From an uncultured Clostridia bacterium (lineage in GTDB: Bacteria; Bacillota; Clostridia; Christensenellales; Aristaeellaceae), in NCBI GenBank assembly GCA_946534455.1, contig CAMNCR010000200.1, positions 1-15,546 on the forward strand: a DNA stretch of 15,546 bases. The letters run 5' to 3'. Of this stretch, positions 5,713 through 14,011 are shown one piece after another. Position 1 is the first letter of the stretch. Every line of letters begins with the position of its first letter. A model generated the notes under the pieces. The model searched no databases and was not told where the DNA came from. It was given only the letters and a program-made list of their open reading frames with translations. The translations under genes were made by a program, and so were the position numbers.

Positions 5713-6711
5713 ATGCGTTTTTCGATCAGTTTCATGCGTCTGAAAAAGATGTGTGCTTTCCTGCTGTCTGTTCTGTTCTGCCTTTCCCTGCTCCCGGTCG
5801 CCCCGTCGGCATCCGCCGATTCCATTCCGTCGGTGGTCGTCACAACCTTTCCGATCTATGACTGGGTCCGCTCCATCGCCGGGGACACGGTTCAGCTGAC
5901 GCTGCTGCTGGATTCCGGCGTGGATCTCCACAGCTTTCAGCCTACCGCCCAGGATATCATGCGCATTGCGGACAGCGACCTTTTTATCTATATCGGAGGA
6001 GAATCGGATGACTGGGTGGAAGAGGCGCTATCCGTCTCCGCCGCTCCTGAGCGTCAGGCGCTGAACCTGATGGAGGTCCTCGGTTCCGCTGCCCTGGAGG
6101 AGGAAACCGTGGAGGGCATGCAGGCCGAAGAGGAGGAAGAAGAGGAAGGAGCGCTGGATGAGCATATCTGGCTCTCACTCCGGAATGCCCGGATCCTGAC
6201 GGAGGCGATTGCCGGGAAGCTGTCTGAAATCAATCCCGGCCAGTCGCAGACCTATGCTGACCGCCTGGCCGCTTTCACGGGCGAGCTGGACCGTCTGGAC
6301 GGGGACTATGCCGCCATGGTCGCGGAGGCGCCCTGCCATACGGTTCTCTTCGGCGATCGCTTCCCCTTCCGCTATCTGATTGAGGATTATGGTCTGGACT
6401 ACTTCGCCGCCTTCTCCGGTTGCTCCGCCGAAACCGAAGCCAGCTTTGCCACCATCGCCTTCCTGGCCGGGAAGCTGAATGAGCTGAAGCTGCCGGCCGT
6501 GCTGACCATCGAGGGAACCAATCACCGGATCGCCGAAACGATCGTGCAGGCTTCCGCCTCCGGCAATCAGCCCATTCTGGTTCTGGATTCCATGCAGGGT
6601 ACCACCCTTGAGCAGGCCCTGAACGGAGCGAATTATCTTGAGATCATGCGCGGCAATCTGGAAACGCTTCGCCTGGCGCTCGGCGGCAGTGCACCGGCAA
6701 AGGAGGAATAA
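5713..6711 (+). CDS. Metal ABC transporter substrate-binding protein, ZnuA-like
   Basis: A 332-residue cluster A-I binding protein (ZnuA/TroA/PsaA family), starting at ATG 5713 with GGAGG eight bases upstream. The N-terminal signal (about 11-36) ends in SASA-DS, a signal-peptidase I type site; no lipobox is visible, odd for a Gram-positive binding protein. Metal-ligand positions seen: His73 in DLHSFQPT, His151 in DEHIWLS, and the third site, where Zn-type proteins usually have His in HxAF, reads FGDRFPF with Asp215. A run of seven Glu (139-145) replaces the His-rich loop of ZnuA. Together with the neighbouring ATPase and permease it should capture zinc or manganese for uptake. The FGDRFPFRYL variant is, as I recall, common in clostridial members. 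The metal is not settled. Confidence 0.9.
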   Translation: MRFSISFMRLKKMCAFLLSVLFCLSLLPVAPSASADSIPSVVVTTFPIYDWVRSIAGDTVQLTLLLDSGVDLHSFQPTAQDIMRIADSDLFIYIGGESDDWVEEALSVSAAPERQALNLMEVLGSAALEEETVEGMQAEEEEEEEGALDEHIWLSLRNARILTEAIAGKLSEINPGQSQTYADRLAAFTGELDRLDGDYAAMVAEAPCHTVLFGDRFPFRYLIEDYGLDYFAAFSGCSAETEASFATIAFLAGKLNELKLPAVLTIEGTNHRIAETIVQASASGNQPILVLDSMQGTTLEQALNGANYLEIMRGNLETLRLALGGSAPAKEE

Positions 6712-6717
6712 TGTCAT

Positions 6718-7434
6718 ATGGCTCAGCTGACTTGCAGTCACCTTTCCCTTGGTTATGAAGGGCAGGCTATTCTGAAGGATCTGAATTTTACCGTCCACGC
6801 GGGAGATTATCTGTGCATCGTCGGAGAAAACGGCTCCGGCAAATCCACCCTGATGAAGACCATTCTGGGGCTTCAGAAGCCCATTTCCGGCTCCATCACC
6901 TTCGGGGATGGTCTGCGCCCCGGCGAGGTCGGATATCTTCCGCAGCAGACCATCGTCCAGCGTGATTTCCCTGCCACCGTCCAGGAGATCGTCCTCAGCG
7001 GCTGCCAGGCGCGCATGGGACGCCGTCCGTTCTATTCAGCGGAGGAAAAAGCCCTGGCGGCCAGCAATATGGATCGCATGGGCATTACGCCCTTCGCGCG
7101 GAAATGCTATCGGAATCTTTCCGGCGGTCAGCAGCAGCGCGTGCTGCTGGCGCGCGCGCTTTGCGCAACCCAGCGTCTTCTCCTGCTGGATGAGCCCGTG
7201 TCCGGCCTGGATCCCCAGGTGACGGCGGAAATGTATGCTCTGATTCAGGAGCTGAATCAGAAGGAAGGCGTCACCATTCTCATGATCTCCCATGATATCG
7301 TTGCAGCCGTCCGGTATGCCACGCATATTCTTCATGTGAACCGGGCTCCCTTCTTCGGCACGGTGGAGGAATATCGCCGTTCTCCCCTGTTTCTGAGCTT
7401 TGCGGCCACGGAAGGGAGCGATCAGCATGCTTGA
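6718..7434 (+). CDS. Metal ABC transporter ATP-binding protein, ZnuC-like
   Basis: A 238-residue ABC ATPase of the metal-uptake (MntB/ZnuC) group. Walker A is GENGSGKST (36-44), the Q-loop is YLPQQ (73-77), the signature is LSGGQ (134-138), Walker B is LLLLDEP (154-160), the D-loop is SGLD and the H-loop His is 192. All catalytic residues are present. It starts at ATG 6718, six bases after the stop of the binding protein, with AGGAGG inside the end of that gene; the out-of-frame ATG at 6711 is not used. It powers the neighbouring permease. The last codons overlap the permease start. Confidence 0.95.
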   Translation: MAQLTCSHLSLGYEGQAILKDLNFTVHAGDYLCIVGENGSGKSTLMKTILGLQKPISGSITFGDGLRPGEVGYLPQQTIVQRDFPATVQEIVLSGCQARMGRRPFYSAEEKALAASNMDRMGITPFARKCYRNLSGGQQQRVLLARALCATQRLLLLDEPVSGLDPQVTAEMYALIQELNQKEGVTILMISHDIVAAVRYATHILHVNRAPFFGTVEEYRRSPLFLSFAATEGSDQHA

Positions 7435-8272
7435 CACCCTGTCCATGTACCTGCAGTTTCCCTTTGTTCAGTATGCCCTGATCGTCGGCGTCCTGATTGC
7501 CCTGTGCTCATCCCTGCTGGGCGTGACGCTGGTGCTGAAGCGTTTTTCCTTTATCGGCGACGGTCTGTCCCATGTCGCCTTCGGCGCCATGGCCATCGCG
7601 GGCGTGCTGCATATCAACAATGAAATGATTTTCGTCCTCCCTGCCACCATCCTCTGCGCCATTCTTCTGCTGCGCACGGGCAAGCACGCCAAAACCCAGG
7701 GGGACGCCGCCATCGCCATGCTTTCCGTCGGCGCCCTCGCCATCGGATACATGCTGCTGAACCTCTTCTCGACCTCCTCCAATATTTCCGGCGATGTATG
7801 CTCATCCCTCTTTGGCTCCACGAGCATCCTGACGCTGAATACCCTGGAGGTCTGGCTGAGCGTCGGCCTCTCCGTGGCCGTGGTTGCCATCTTCCTGCTT
7901 TTCTACAACAAGATCTTTGCCGTCACCTTCGATGAGGATTTTGCCCGGGCCTCCGGAACGCAGGTGGAAGCCTATAATCTGCTGATCGCCATCGTCATCG
8001 CGGTCATCATCGTTCTGGCCATGAATCTGGTTGGATCGCTGCTCATCTCCGCGCTGATCATTTTCCCCGCCATGAGCGCCATGCGGGTTTTCCGTTCCTT
8101 CAAGTCCGTAACCCTCTTCTCCGCCGTCCTTTCCGTGGTCTGCTCGGTGCTGGGAATTCTGATTTCGATTCTGGGCAGCACCCCCGTCGGATCCACGATC
8201 GTTGCGGTCGATCTGGTCGGTTTTCTGATCTGCTGCCTGATTTCCTTCATTCGCAGCCGTGCCTCCGCCTGA
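7427..8272 (+). CDS. Metal ABC transporter permease, ABC-3 family (ZnuB-like)
   Basis: A 281-residue, very hydrophobic protein with about eight membrane segments. It contains the ABC-3 family landmarks VLKRFSFIGDGLSHVAFGAMAIA (about 30-52) and NLVGSLLISALIIFPAMSAM near 203-222. The start is ATG 7427 with AGGGAG upstream, overlapping the ATPase gene by 8 bases, so the two are probably translationally coupled. It forms the membrane channel for zinc or manganese import with the upstream ATPase and binding protein. Family and role are firm; the metal is inferred only from the operon. Confidence 0.94.
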   Translation: MLDTLSMYLQFPFVQYALIVGVLIALCSSLLGVTLVLKRFSFIGDGLSHVAFGAMAIAGVLHINNEMIFVLPATILCAILLLRTGKHAKTQGDAAIAMLSVGALAIGYMLLNLFSTSSNISGDVCSSLFGSTSILTLNTLEVWLSVGLSVAVVAIFLLFYNKIFAVTFDEDFARASGTQVEAYNLLIAIVIAVIIVLAMNLVGSLLISALIIFPAMSAMRVFRSFKSVTLFSAVLSVVCSVLGILISILGSTPVGSTIVAVDLVGFLICCLISFIRSRASA

Positions 8273-8278
8273 GCGCCG

Positions 8279-8303
8279 GGCCGTCCGCGGTGTAATGACG
8301 GCC
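8279..8303 (+). other. Hairpin between permease and lipoprotein genes
   Basis: GGCCGTC and GACGGCC form a perfect 7-bp stem with an 11-base loop just after the permease stop. No T-run follows, so it is not a standard terminator; it may stabilise or process the transcript. Confidence 0.4.
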
Positions 8304-8363
8304 GCGTTCTGTTGCCTGCGGCGTTCTTCCCCGATCCATTCATAGAAAGGAATTTCATTCAAG

Positions 8364-9101
8364 ATGCTCGCAAAAATGTCCAGATCCCTCCGGATCCTGC
8401 TTCTTCTCGGCCTGCTCGCCGCTCTTCTGGCAGCGGCCTCCGGCTGCTCCTCCTCCGGCACCGCCTCCACCTCCGACCAGATGGCCTACGTGCTCAACAC
8501 CAATGAGTATGTCCTCTATCAGAATATCTTCTACAACGGCTACGGAGCCCAGTACAATGGCAAGCGGGTCGAGAAAACAGGCGTCTTTACGGCCCTTCAG
8601 GATGCGTATTATAACCGAACCCGCTACTATGTCTGGGGGTATAACGACAATACCCGCTGCTGCGACTGGCAGTGGGAAATCCTTCCTCTGAGCACCGACA
8701 ATCTGCCCGCCAACGGCTCCCTGGTCAAGGTGCAGGGCACCTTTGCCGATTCGGAAGATGCGCTGGACGGTTACTGGATCCGCAGCGCGGAGATCGAAAC
8801 GCTCACCGCCTACACCGGTCCCACCGCGGAGGTGGATATGGCCATGATGAGCGACACCCTGGAGCGCGTCCAGCTGGCCAGCGTCGTTTCCTATCCGGAT
8901 CAGTTCGAGGGAAAGTCCTACTCCGCCTATGGGCGCATTGCCGCGCTGAACTTCCTCGAGGATCCCTATTACGATAACTCCTGGCAGGTGCCCTACGTCA
9001 GCGAGGAAACAGCTCCGGCCGTCGGCTCCGAAAGCCTGCTTCGCGGCGTCATTTCTGCCGGCACGCTCGGCAGCGCCACCTTCAGCAAGCGCGCCGAATG
9101 A
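8364..9101 (+). CDS. Putative lipoprotein with OB-like Cys-Cys domain, metal operon accessory
   Basis: A 245-residue exported protein. Basic N-terminus, hydrophobic helix (about 10-27) and lipobox ASGC with Cys28, so it should be lipid-anchored on the outer face. After a Ser/Thr-rich linker, residues about 62-150 look like a beta-barrel domain: KRVEKTGVFTA, the strand YYVWGYND, then NTRCCDWQWEILP with Cys99-Cys100, and VKVQGTF. I recall clostridial proteins with a comparable strand-ACC-Q-GIEF pattern near metal transporters, of unassigned function. A second, less clear repeat may span about 160-245 (FEGKSYSAYGRIAALNFLEDPY). GAAAGGAA precedes the ATG; the ATG at residue 5 is an alternative. 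It lies 91 bases after the permease with no promoter seen, so it is probably last in the operon. Metal binding is inference. Confidence 0.75.
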   Translation: MLAKMSRSLRILLLLGLLAALLAAASGCSSSGTASTSDQMAYVLNTNEYVLYQNIFYNGYGAQYNGKRVEKTGVFTALQDAYYNRTRYYVWGYNDNTRCCDWQWEILPLSTDNLPANGSLVKVQGTFADSEDALDGYWIRSAEIETLTAYTGPTAEVDMAMMSDTLERVQLASVVSYPDQFEGKSYSAYGRIAALNFLEDPYYDNSWQVPYVSEETAPAVGSESLLRGVISAGTLGSATFSKRAE

Positions 9102-9112
9102 TCCTCTGAAAC

Positions 9113-9152
9113 AAAACCGCCTTCCGGCCAGCACAGCCGGAAGGCGGTTTTC
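9113..9152. terminator. Bidirectional terminator between convergent operons
   Basis: AACCGCCTTCCGGC (9115-9128), loop CAGCACA, GCCGGAAGGCGGTT (9136-9149) gives a perfect 14-bp GC-rich stem with T's after it on the plus strand and A's before it. It can therefore stop both the metal operon and the mannan operon, which meet here. Confidence 0.92.
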
Positions 9153-9203
9153 TTCTCTTTATCCAGCTTCCCTTCTGAAGCATGGATTCGATGAGGTATC
9201 GGC

Positions 9204-10712
9204 TCAGAACACGAAGGGTTCCACGGGCAGCCCGCTCACCCCGAACAGGTTGATGTCCCCCGCCCAGTCCGTCCAGGCATACCGGACATGCACCGGATGC
9301 CCGACCTCCCGGCTCCACAGCCGCAGCGTGTTTCCGGAGGCGACCGCGAAGGCCGGATGGAAGCAGCCGTCCGCTCCAGCGATTTCCAGGTGCCTGGGCG
9401 GCTTTCCGTCCACGGGCACGATTTCCTCCGTCAGGATGACGGTGATCGCGTCGCCCGCGGTATATTTCCTGACAGCCCGGGGAGAAACGGGAGCCTGCTC
9501 GCCGTAGAGCATGCTTTCTGCCAGATCGTGCAGCCGTTCTCCGACAACCCGCTTGGCCGTGGGATGCAGGTTGCCGTATTCCCCCTGATCCAGCAGGCAG
9601 ACCATCCCGGTCCCCCGCAGCATGTTTCGGGCAGCGCTTTGCTGCATGCGCAGCCTCGGCCAGCTGTCATCCGGCTCCGCGCCGGGCGCCCGCCACATAG
9701 GCAGCTGAACGAACAGGAAGGGCAGCTCATCATCCGCAAAGGCGCTTCGCCAGCTGCTCACCAGCAGCGCCATGAGCTCATCGTAGCGCTCCGCCACGCC
9801 CGCGTCCGTTTCACCCTGATAGTAGAGAATCGCCGTCAGGGAAACAGGCTCCGCAACCCGCAGCATGGATTCAGCCAGTCCGCAGGGCCTGTAGGGGGAT
9901 CCCGGCCCATCCGGCGGATTCCAGGGGCACGCCCCGCAGGCAGCCTCCACCTCGAGCCATTCCGCCTCCGGATGCGCCTGCCTGTAGGCAGCCACCTCCC
10001 GGTTCCAGTCGTTCAGGTTCCGCTGAAAGACCTCGTCCTCCTTCAGGAACTGTTCCATCGTCTTCCCCGCCGTTTTCCCGGCATAGCTCTCCAGGAACCG
10101 GGCTCCCTCGGCGGATCTGCGGAGCGTATCCTCCTCCAGCCAGCAGAGGATGGAGGTGCCGCCCCAGTAGCATCCGATGATTCCGACCGGAATTTCCGGA
10201 TGCTTTTTTCTCAGCGCCCTGGCAAAGAAATACGCAACCGCGCTGTGCTGTCCTCCCTCTCCCGGTCGAATGGGATCCCAGCGCACCGCCTCCACCGCAG
10301 CGCGCTGCTCCGGCCCCGGAAAGGCCTTTCGCGGAATGTCGAAAAAGCGCAGCTGGGCATCCTCATGGTGGGCAAGGCAGGCTTCGCCTTCCTGTGCGTT
10401 GCGAAGCTCCAGTTCCATATTGCTCTGTCCGCCGGCCAGGAACACGTCGCCGATGGAGATGTCCTCCGAGGCCAGCTCCTCGTCTCCGGCCCGAACCGTC
10501 AGCACACAGCCCGTCCGTGCCTCCTGGGGAGGCAGGCAGGCGAGAAACCGCCCGTCCGATACCTCCGCCACGGCCTCCGCCAGCAGCAGGCTCCTGGCGT
10601 CTCGCAGGCACACGGTCACAGTCCGGTGTCCATCCGCCTCGCCGAAAATCCGGATTTCCTTTCTGCGGCAGAGCACCGCACCGTCCGTAAACAGTGGGGA
10701 TAGTTTCAGCAT
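9204..10712 (-). CDS. SGNH-type carbohydrate O-acetylesterase (sialate O-acetylesterase-like)
   Basis: A 502-residue esterase of the family annotated as sialate O-acetylesterase. An N-terminal beta domain (about 1-85) precedes the SGNH catalytic domain. The nucleophile is Ser97 in GQSNME. Further motifs are CYWGGTS (181-187), YYQGETD (297-303) and the Asp375/His383 pair in DQGEYGNLHP. A small C-terminal beta region follows. No signal peptide is present, so it acts in the cytoplasm. Its place as the last gene of a mannan operon, one base after a GH130 stop, suggests that the real substrate is acetylated (gluco)mannooligosaccharides taken up from the gut, freeing them for the phosphorylases; sialic acid genes are absent. 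AAGGAG lies ten bases before the ATG, inside the preceding gene. Confidence 0.88.
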   Translation of the reverse strand: MLKLSPLFTDGAVLCRRKEIRIFGEADGHRTVTVCLRDARSLLLAEAVAEVSDGRFLACLPPQEARTGCVLTVRAGDEELASEDISIGDVFLAGGQSNMELELRNAQEGEACLAHHEDAQLRFFDIPRKAFPGPEQRAAVEAVRWDPIRPGEGGQHSAVAYFFARALRKKHPEIPVGIIGCYWGGTSILCWLEEDTLRRSAEGARFLESYAGKTAGKTMEQFLKEDEVFQRNLNDWNREVAAYRQAHPEAEWLEVEAACGACPWNPPDGPGSPYRPCGLAESMLRVAEPVSLTAILYYQGETDAGVAERYDELMALLVSSWRSAFADDELPFLFVQLPMWRAPGAEPDDSWPRLRMQQSAARNMLRGTGMVCLLDQGEYGNLHPTAKRVVGERLHDLAESMLYGEQAPVSPRAVRKYTAGDAITVILTEEIVPVDGKPPRHLEIAGADGCFHPAFAVASGNTLRLWSREVGHPVHVRYAWTDWAGDINLFGVSGLPVEPFVF

Positions 10713-10713
10713 C

Positions 10714-11898
10714 TCATTCCTGCTCCTTCATGTTCAGATAGCGCATGTTTTTCCGAATCAGCTCCGCCCGCTGCCGCACACAGTCCGGGCTCCGCAGCGG
10801 ATCCTCGGGCGTGTTGAACACGTAGTCGGTAAGCCTTTCGATATCCGTCTCCGCCACGTGCATCCGGGTGTCCGAGGAAGCGTAGTACAGATACACCTTG
10901 CCGTCGTCATCCGCGATCGCTCCGTTGGTAAAGACCACATTGCTCACATCTCCGATTCTCTCCCGTCCCAGGGGTCCCAGCAGCATTCCGGAGGGCTCTG
11001 CAATCACCCGGGAGGGATCCTTCAGATCGGTCGCAAAGGCATACAGCACGTACCGCAGTCCCGCCGCGGTATTCCGCACCCCGTGGGCCAGATGAATCCA
11101 TCCCCGCTCCGTGCGGATCGGTACCGCGCCCGCCCCGTTCTTGGATTCGGTAATCGTGTGATACTTTCTGCGGGACAGAATCCTTTCCTCATCGATCACC
11201 GCGTGGGTGATGTCGTCGCAAAGGCCGAAGCCGATGCCTCCGCCGGATCCGGTCTCAATGAAATCGTCCATCGGCCGGGTGTAGAACGCGTATTTCCCAT
11301 CCACAAATTCCGGATGCAGCACCACGTTCCGCTGCTGGGGCGACCGCAGCGTGACCAGGTTCGGAAGCCGTTCCCAGTGGTCCAGATCCCGGGTCCGGAC
11401 GATGCCGGCCGCCGCAACCGCAGCGGATAGATCCGCGTTCTTCGGATCCTTGCTTTCCGAGCAGAACACGCCGTAGATCCATCCGTCCTCATGCTGCGTC
11501 AGACGCATGTCATACACATTGGTTTCCTGCTTCTCCGTATCCGGCAGAATCACCGGCAGGTTCCGGAAGCGAAAGCCCTCCGTGGGCCGGTCGCTTTCAG
11601 CCACCGCAAAAAAGCTCTTTCTGTCCATGCCCTCCACGCGGACCACCAGGCAATACTTGTTTCCCAGCTTGATCGCGCCGCTGTTCAGCGTCGCGTTGAC
11701 GCCCAGCCGCTGCATCATAAAGGGATTGCTTTCCGGATTCGCGTCATACATCCAGAACGGCGGAATGTGCTCCCGGGTCAGTACCGGATTGCGGTACCGG
11801 GTAAACAGGCCGTTATAGAAGCGCTCGTCCGCCGGGTTGGGCCTGGCCAGCAGCCTCTCATAGGACTCCATCAGGGAGTCAAAGCTCCGAATCATCAT
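10714..11898 (-). CDS. GH130 phosphorylase, probable 4-O-beta-D-mannosyl-D-glucose phosphorylase
   Basis: A 394-residue GH130 protein. The landmark stretches NPVLTREHIPPFWMYDANPE, VVRVEGMDRKSFFAVAES, TNVYDMRLTQHEDGWIYG, QQRNVVLHPEFVDGKYAFYTRP and DVSNVVFTNGAIADDDGK match what I know of GH130 subfamily 1 (BfMGP, RaMP1). Asp130 in NVYDMR is the expected proton donor. The reaction is mannosyl-glucose + phosphate to alpha-mannose 1-phosphate + glucose (EC 2.4.1.281), in the cytoplasm. It uses the product of the cellobiose 2-epimerase in this operon. The start is the first of two tandem ATGs at 11898, after GAGGGGG; the second ATG would drop one residue. The gap to the preceding GH130 is 13 bases, and the open frame upstream of the ATG only overlaps that gene. 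Confidence 0.9.
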   Translation of the reverse strand: MMIRSFDSLMESYERLLARPNPADERFYNGLFTRYRNPVLTREHIPPFWMYDANPESNPFMMQRLGVNATLNSGAIKLGNKYCLVVRVEGMDRKSFFAVAESDRPTEGFRFRNLPVILPDTEKQETNVYDMRLTQHEDGWIYGVFCSESKDPKNADLSAAVAAAGIVRTRDLDHWERLPNLVTLRSPQQRNVVLHPEFVDGKYAFYTRPMDDFIETGSGGGIGFGLCDDITHAVIDEERILSRRKYHTITESKNGAGAVPIRTERGWIHLAHGVRNTAAGLRYVLYAFATDLKDPSRVIAEPSGMLLGPLGRERIGDVSNVVFTNGAIADDDGKVYLYYASSDTRMHVAETDIERLTDYVFNTPEDPLRSPDCVRQRAELIRKNMRYLNMKEQE

Positions 11899-11911
11899 CC
11901 GCCTGTCCCCC

Positions 11912-12943
11912 TCAATAATGATGCGCCGCTTCACCGTCTCCGCTGTGGAGCACGCTGTGCGCCTTGATGTAGCCAACCACCTGATCCACCGTCGTGAAGG
12001 CCAGCCCCACATTGGTATCCGCCGCGCCGTAATAGATGGCAATCCTTCCGGTTGCTCCGTCCTGCAGCGTGGCGCAGGGGAAAACCACGTTCGGCACGAA
12101 GCCGACGGTTTCATATTCCTCCTCCGGCGTCAGCAGATAGTTTTCACAGCGATACAGCACCCGGCTCGGCTCATCGATATCCAGAATGGCGCCGCCCATG
12201 CTGTACACAAACCCGTTGCAGGTCGTCGCAACCCCGTGGTAGAACATCAGCCAGCCCTCGCTGGTCTCAATCGGAGCGGCGCCGGCGCCGATCTTCACGC
12301 CCTGCCACCATTCTCCGCCGCTGCCCATCACATGGCGATGGCGTCCCCAGTACATCATGTCCGGCGATTCGCTCAGGAAGATGTCGCCGAAGGGCGTATG
12401 ACCGCTGTCGGACGGACGGGAGAGCAGCTTGAATTTGCCCCCGATCTTCCGGGGAAACAGCACCGCGTTCCGGTTAAAGGGAATAAAGGGGTTTTCGATC
12501 CGCGTAAAGGTTTTGAAATCCTTGGTCTTGGCCATGCCGATGGATGCGCCGTAGAAGTCGCCGCACCAGATGATGTAATAGGTATCCTCCACCTTCACCA
12601 GGCGGGGATCATAGGCATAGTGCGGCATCATGGGGTTCCCCTCCTCGTCGGTAAAGGGAACCTTGTTCCGCTCCACCTCCCAGTGAATGCCGTCCCTGGA
12701 ATGTCCCAGATAAACATAGGGCACACCGTTCACCTGCTCCCCGCGCAGCACGGCAATAAAGCCGTCCTCCCACGGAACCACAGCGCTGTTAAAAATTCTC
12801 GCAATTTCCGGCGTGGGATTGCGGCCCATCACCGGGTTCCCGGAATACCGCCACACCGGGGATTCCGTATTCAGATCCGCCGGCCTGTCCTGCCAGGGGA
12901 TATTCGGCAGCGCGTCCACATGCAGCATTTTGACCTGATCCAT
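11912..12943 (-). CDS. GH130 phosphorylase, probable beta-1,4-mannooligosaccharide phosphorylase
   Basis: A 343-residue GH130 protein of the RaMP2-like type (subfamily 2). Signature stretches are ALPNIPWQDRPA, SPVWRYSGNPV, IFNSAVVPWEDGF, AYDPRL with the probable catalytic Asp112, FNRNAVLFPRKIGGKFKLLS, RPSDSGHTPFGDIF, ETSEGWLMFYHGV and VPNVVFPCA. The expected reaction is removal of the non-reducing mannose of beta-1,4-mannooligosaccharides by phosphate, releasing mannose 1-phosphate (EC 2.4.1.319). A mannosyl-N-acetylglucosamine phosphorylase is a related alternative, less likely with cellobiose 2-epimerase and the subfamily 1 partner in the operon. The start is ATG 12943, eight bases after AGGAGG. 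Sequence identity with the second GH130 is visibly low, so they are not a recent duplication. Confidence 0.88.
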   Translation of the reverse strand: MDQVKMLHVDALPNIPWQDRPADLNTESPVWRYSGNPVMGRNPTPEIARIFNSAVVPWEDGFIAVLRGEQVNGVPYVYLGHSRDGIHWEVERNKVPFTDEEGNPMMPHYAYDPRLVKVEDTYYIIWCGDFYGASIGMAKTKDFKTFTRIENPFIPFNRNAVLFPRKIGGKFKLLSRPSDSGHTPFGDIFLSESPDMMYWGRHRHVMGSGGEWWQGVKIGAGAAPIETSEGWLMFYHGVATTCNGFVYSMGGAILDIDEPSRVLYRCENYLLTPEEEYETVGFVPNVVFPCATLQDGATGRIAIYYGAADTNVGLAFTTVDQVVGYIKAHSVLHSGDGEAAHHY

Positions 12944-12973
12944 TTTTCTGTCCTCCTGATTGTGATTTTTGTC

Positions 12974-12990
12974 AGCCGGCCATGCCGGCT
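12974..12990 (-). other. Intra-operon hairpin between regulator and phosphorylase genes
   Basis: AGCCGGC-ATG-GCCGGCT forms a perfect 7-bp stem in the 69-base gap between the LacI-family gene and the first GH130 gene. No T-run follows on the minus strand. It may set different transcript levels for the two parts of the operon, or be an operator for the adjacent regulator. Confidence 0.45.
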
Positions 12991-13012
12991 CCCTTTTCAT
13001 AATCCACTCAAA

Positions 13013-14011
13013 TCATCCCAGCGGCCTGTCCGAGTCCCGGTACACGGGATGCCCGCCGACGACCAGACGGCCTCCGACCTTGCTCTGACCGGCGCAGCGG
13101 GCCACAATGGATTTAACCGCTTCCTCCACCATGGCATCCATGTCCACGTGAAAGGTGCTCAGTGCCGGCAGCTGCGCCGGACCGATCTCATAATCATCAA
13201 AGCCCGTCACCGAAACATCCTCCGGAACCCGGAGTCCCCGGCTCTGGAGCCTGTCGATCAGCTTTCTCGCCACCACATCGCAGTTGCATACGAAAGCCGT
13301 GGGCAGCTCCTCCGGAAGCTGGATGTCACACAGCGTGCCGTCCTCCTCCCGGTCCTTCAGGATCCATTCCTCCCGAACCGGCAGGCTGTTCATCAGCATG
13401 GCCCGGTAGTACCCCAGAAAGCGGTCCATGATGCTGCTGGTTGCCCGCCGGTTGCCCACATATCCAATCCGCGTATGCCCATTGCGAATCAGGTGACTGG
13501 TCAGCCGGTAAGCGCCGTAGGTGTTGTCCCCCACCACGGCGTCAGCGGTTCCCTGTTCGTCGTAAAAGTCCAGAAACACCGCGGGAATCTCCTGCTGGCC
13601 GATCATCCGGTAATAGGTTTTCCCCGGCTGCCCCAGCAGCACCATGCCATCGACGCGCCCGGTCTGAATCAGATTGGGCAGCACCAGATTCCGTTCGTCC
13701 TCCAGGCTCAGAATCTCCAGCAGTCCAAAATGTCCCAGGGAGGCAAGCTTCTGCACCAGCTTCCTGTACATCGCGGAATAATAGGAATCGGATTGAAAGA
13801 AAACGTCCGGAATCAGAATTCCGATATCCAGGCTTTTCCTGGCGCCGGGTCTTTCTCCGCCGGGATAGCTGTATCCCATTTCTTCCGCCTTTTTCATGAT
13901 TTTTTTCCGGAGCTTGTCGCTCATCCCCGGCTTACCGGCAAGCGCCTTGGAAACGGTCACGGCGCTGGTGTCCAGCGCCCTGGCGATTTCCCGCATTGTC
14001 GGCTTCTTCAT
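13013..14011 (-). CDS. LacI/GalR-family transcriptional regulator
   Basis: A 332-residue regulator. Residues 4-48 form the LacI helix-turn-helix (TMREIARALDTSAVTVSKAL) with the hinge region about 49-60 (KAEEMGYSYPG upstream of it). From about 61 a periplasmic-binding-protein-like effector domain follows: LDIGILIPDVFFQSDSYY, DGMVLLGQPG, VVGDNTYGAYRLTSHLIRNG, IGYVGNRRATSS and VTGFDDYEIGP. It probably senses a mannan-derived sugar or sugar phosphate and controls the operon in which it lies; the ligand is unknown. It sits inside the operon, 68 bases after the epimerase and before the phosphorylases, so it would control its own level. The start is ATG 14011 with a weak AAGTGAGAG ribosome site, which suggests low expression. 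Confidence 0.93.
   Translation of the reverse strand: MKKPTMREIARALDTSAVTVSKALAGKPGMSDKLRKKIMKKAEEMGYSYPGGERPGARKSLDIGILIPDVFFQSDSYYSAMYRKLVQKLASLGHFGLLEILSLEDERNLVLPNLIQTGRVDGMVLLGQPGKTYYRMIGQQEIPAVFLDFYDEQGTADAVVGDNTYGAYRLTSHLIRNGHTRIGYVGNRRATSSIMDRFLGYYRAMLMNSLPVREEWILKDREEDGTLCDIQLPEELPTAFVCNCDVVARKLIDRLQSRGLRVPEDVSVTGFDDYEIGPAQLPALSTFHVDMDAMVEEAVKSIVARCAGQSKVGGRLVVGGHPVYRDSDRPLG

Noticed and set aside
6112..6150. GA-rich run as a tandem repeat or insertion
   Set aside because: It is in frame in the binding protein and encodes an acidic loop at the place where the family has a variable His-rich loop.
8279..8303. Hairpin after the permease as a transcription terminator
   Set aside because: No T-run follows, and the lipoprotein gene behind it has no visible promoter of its own.
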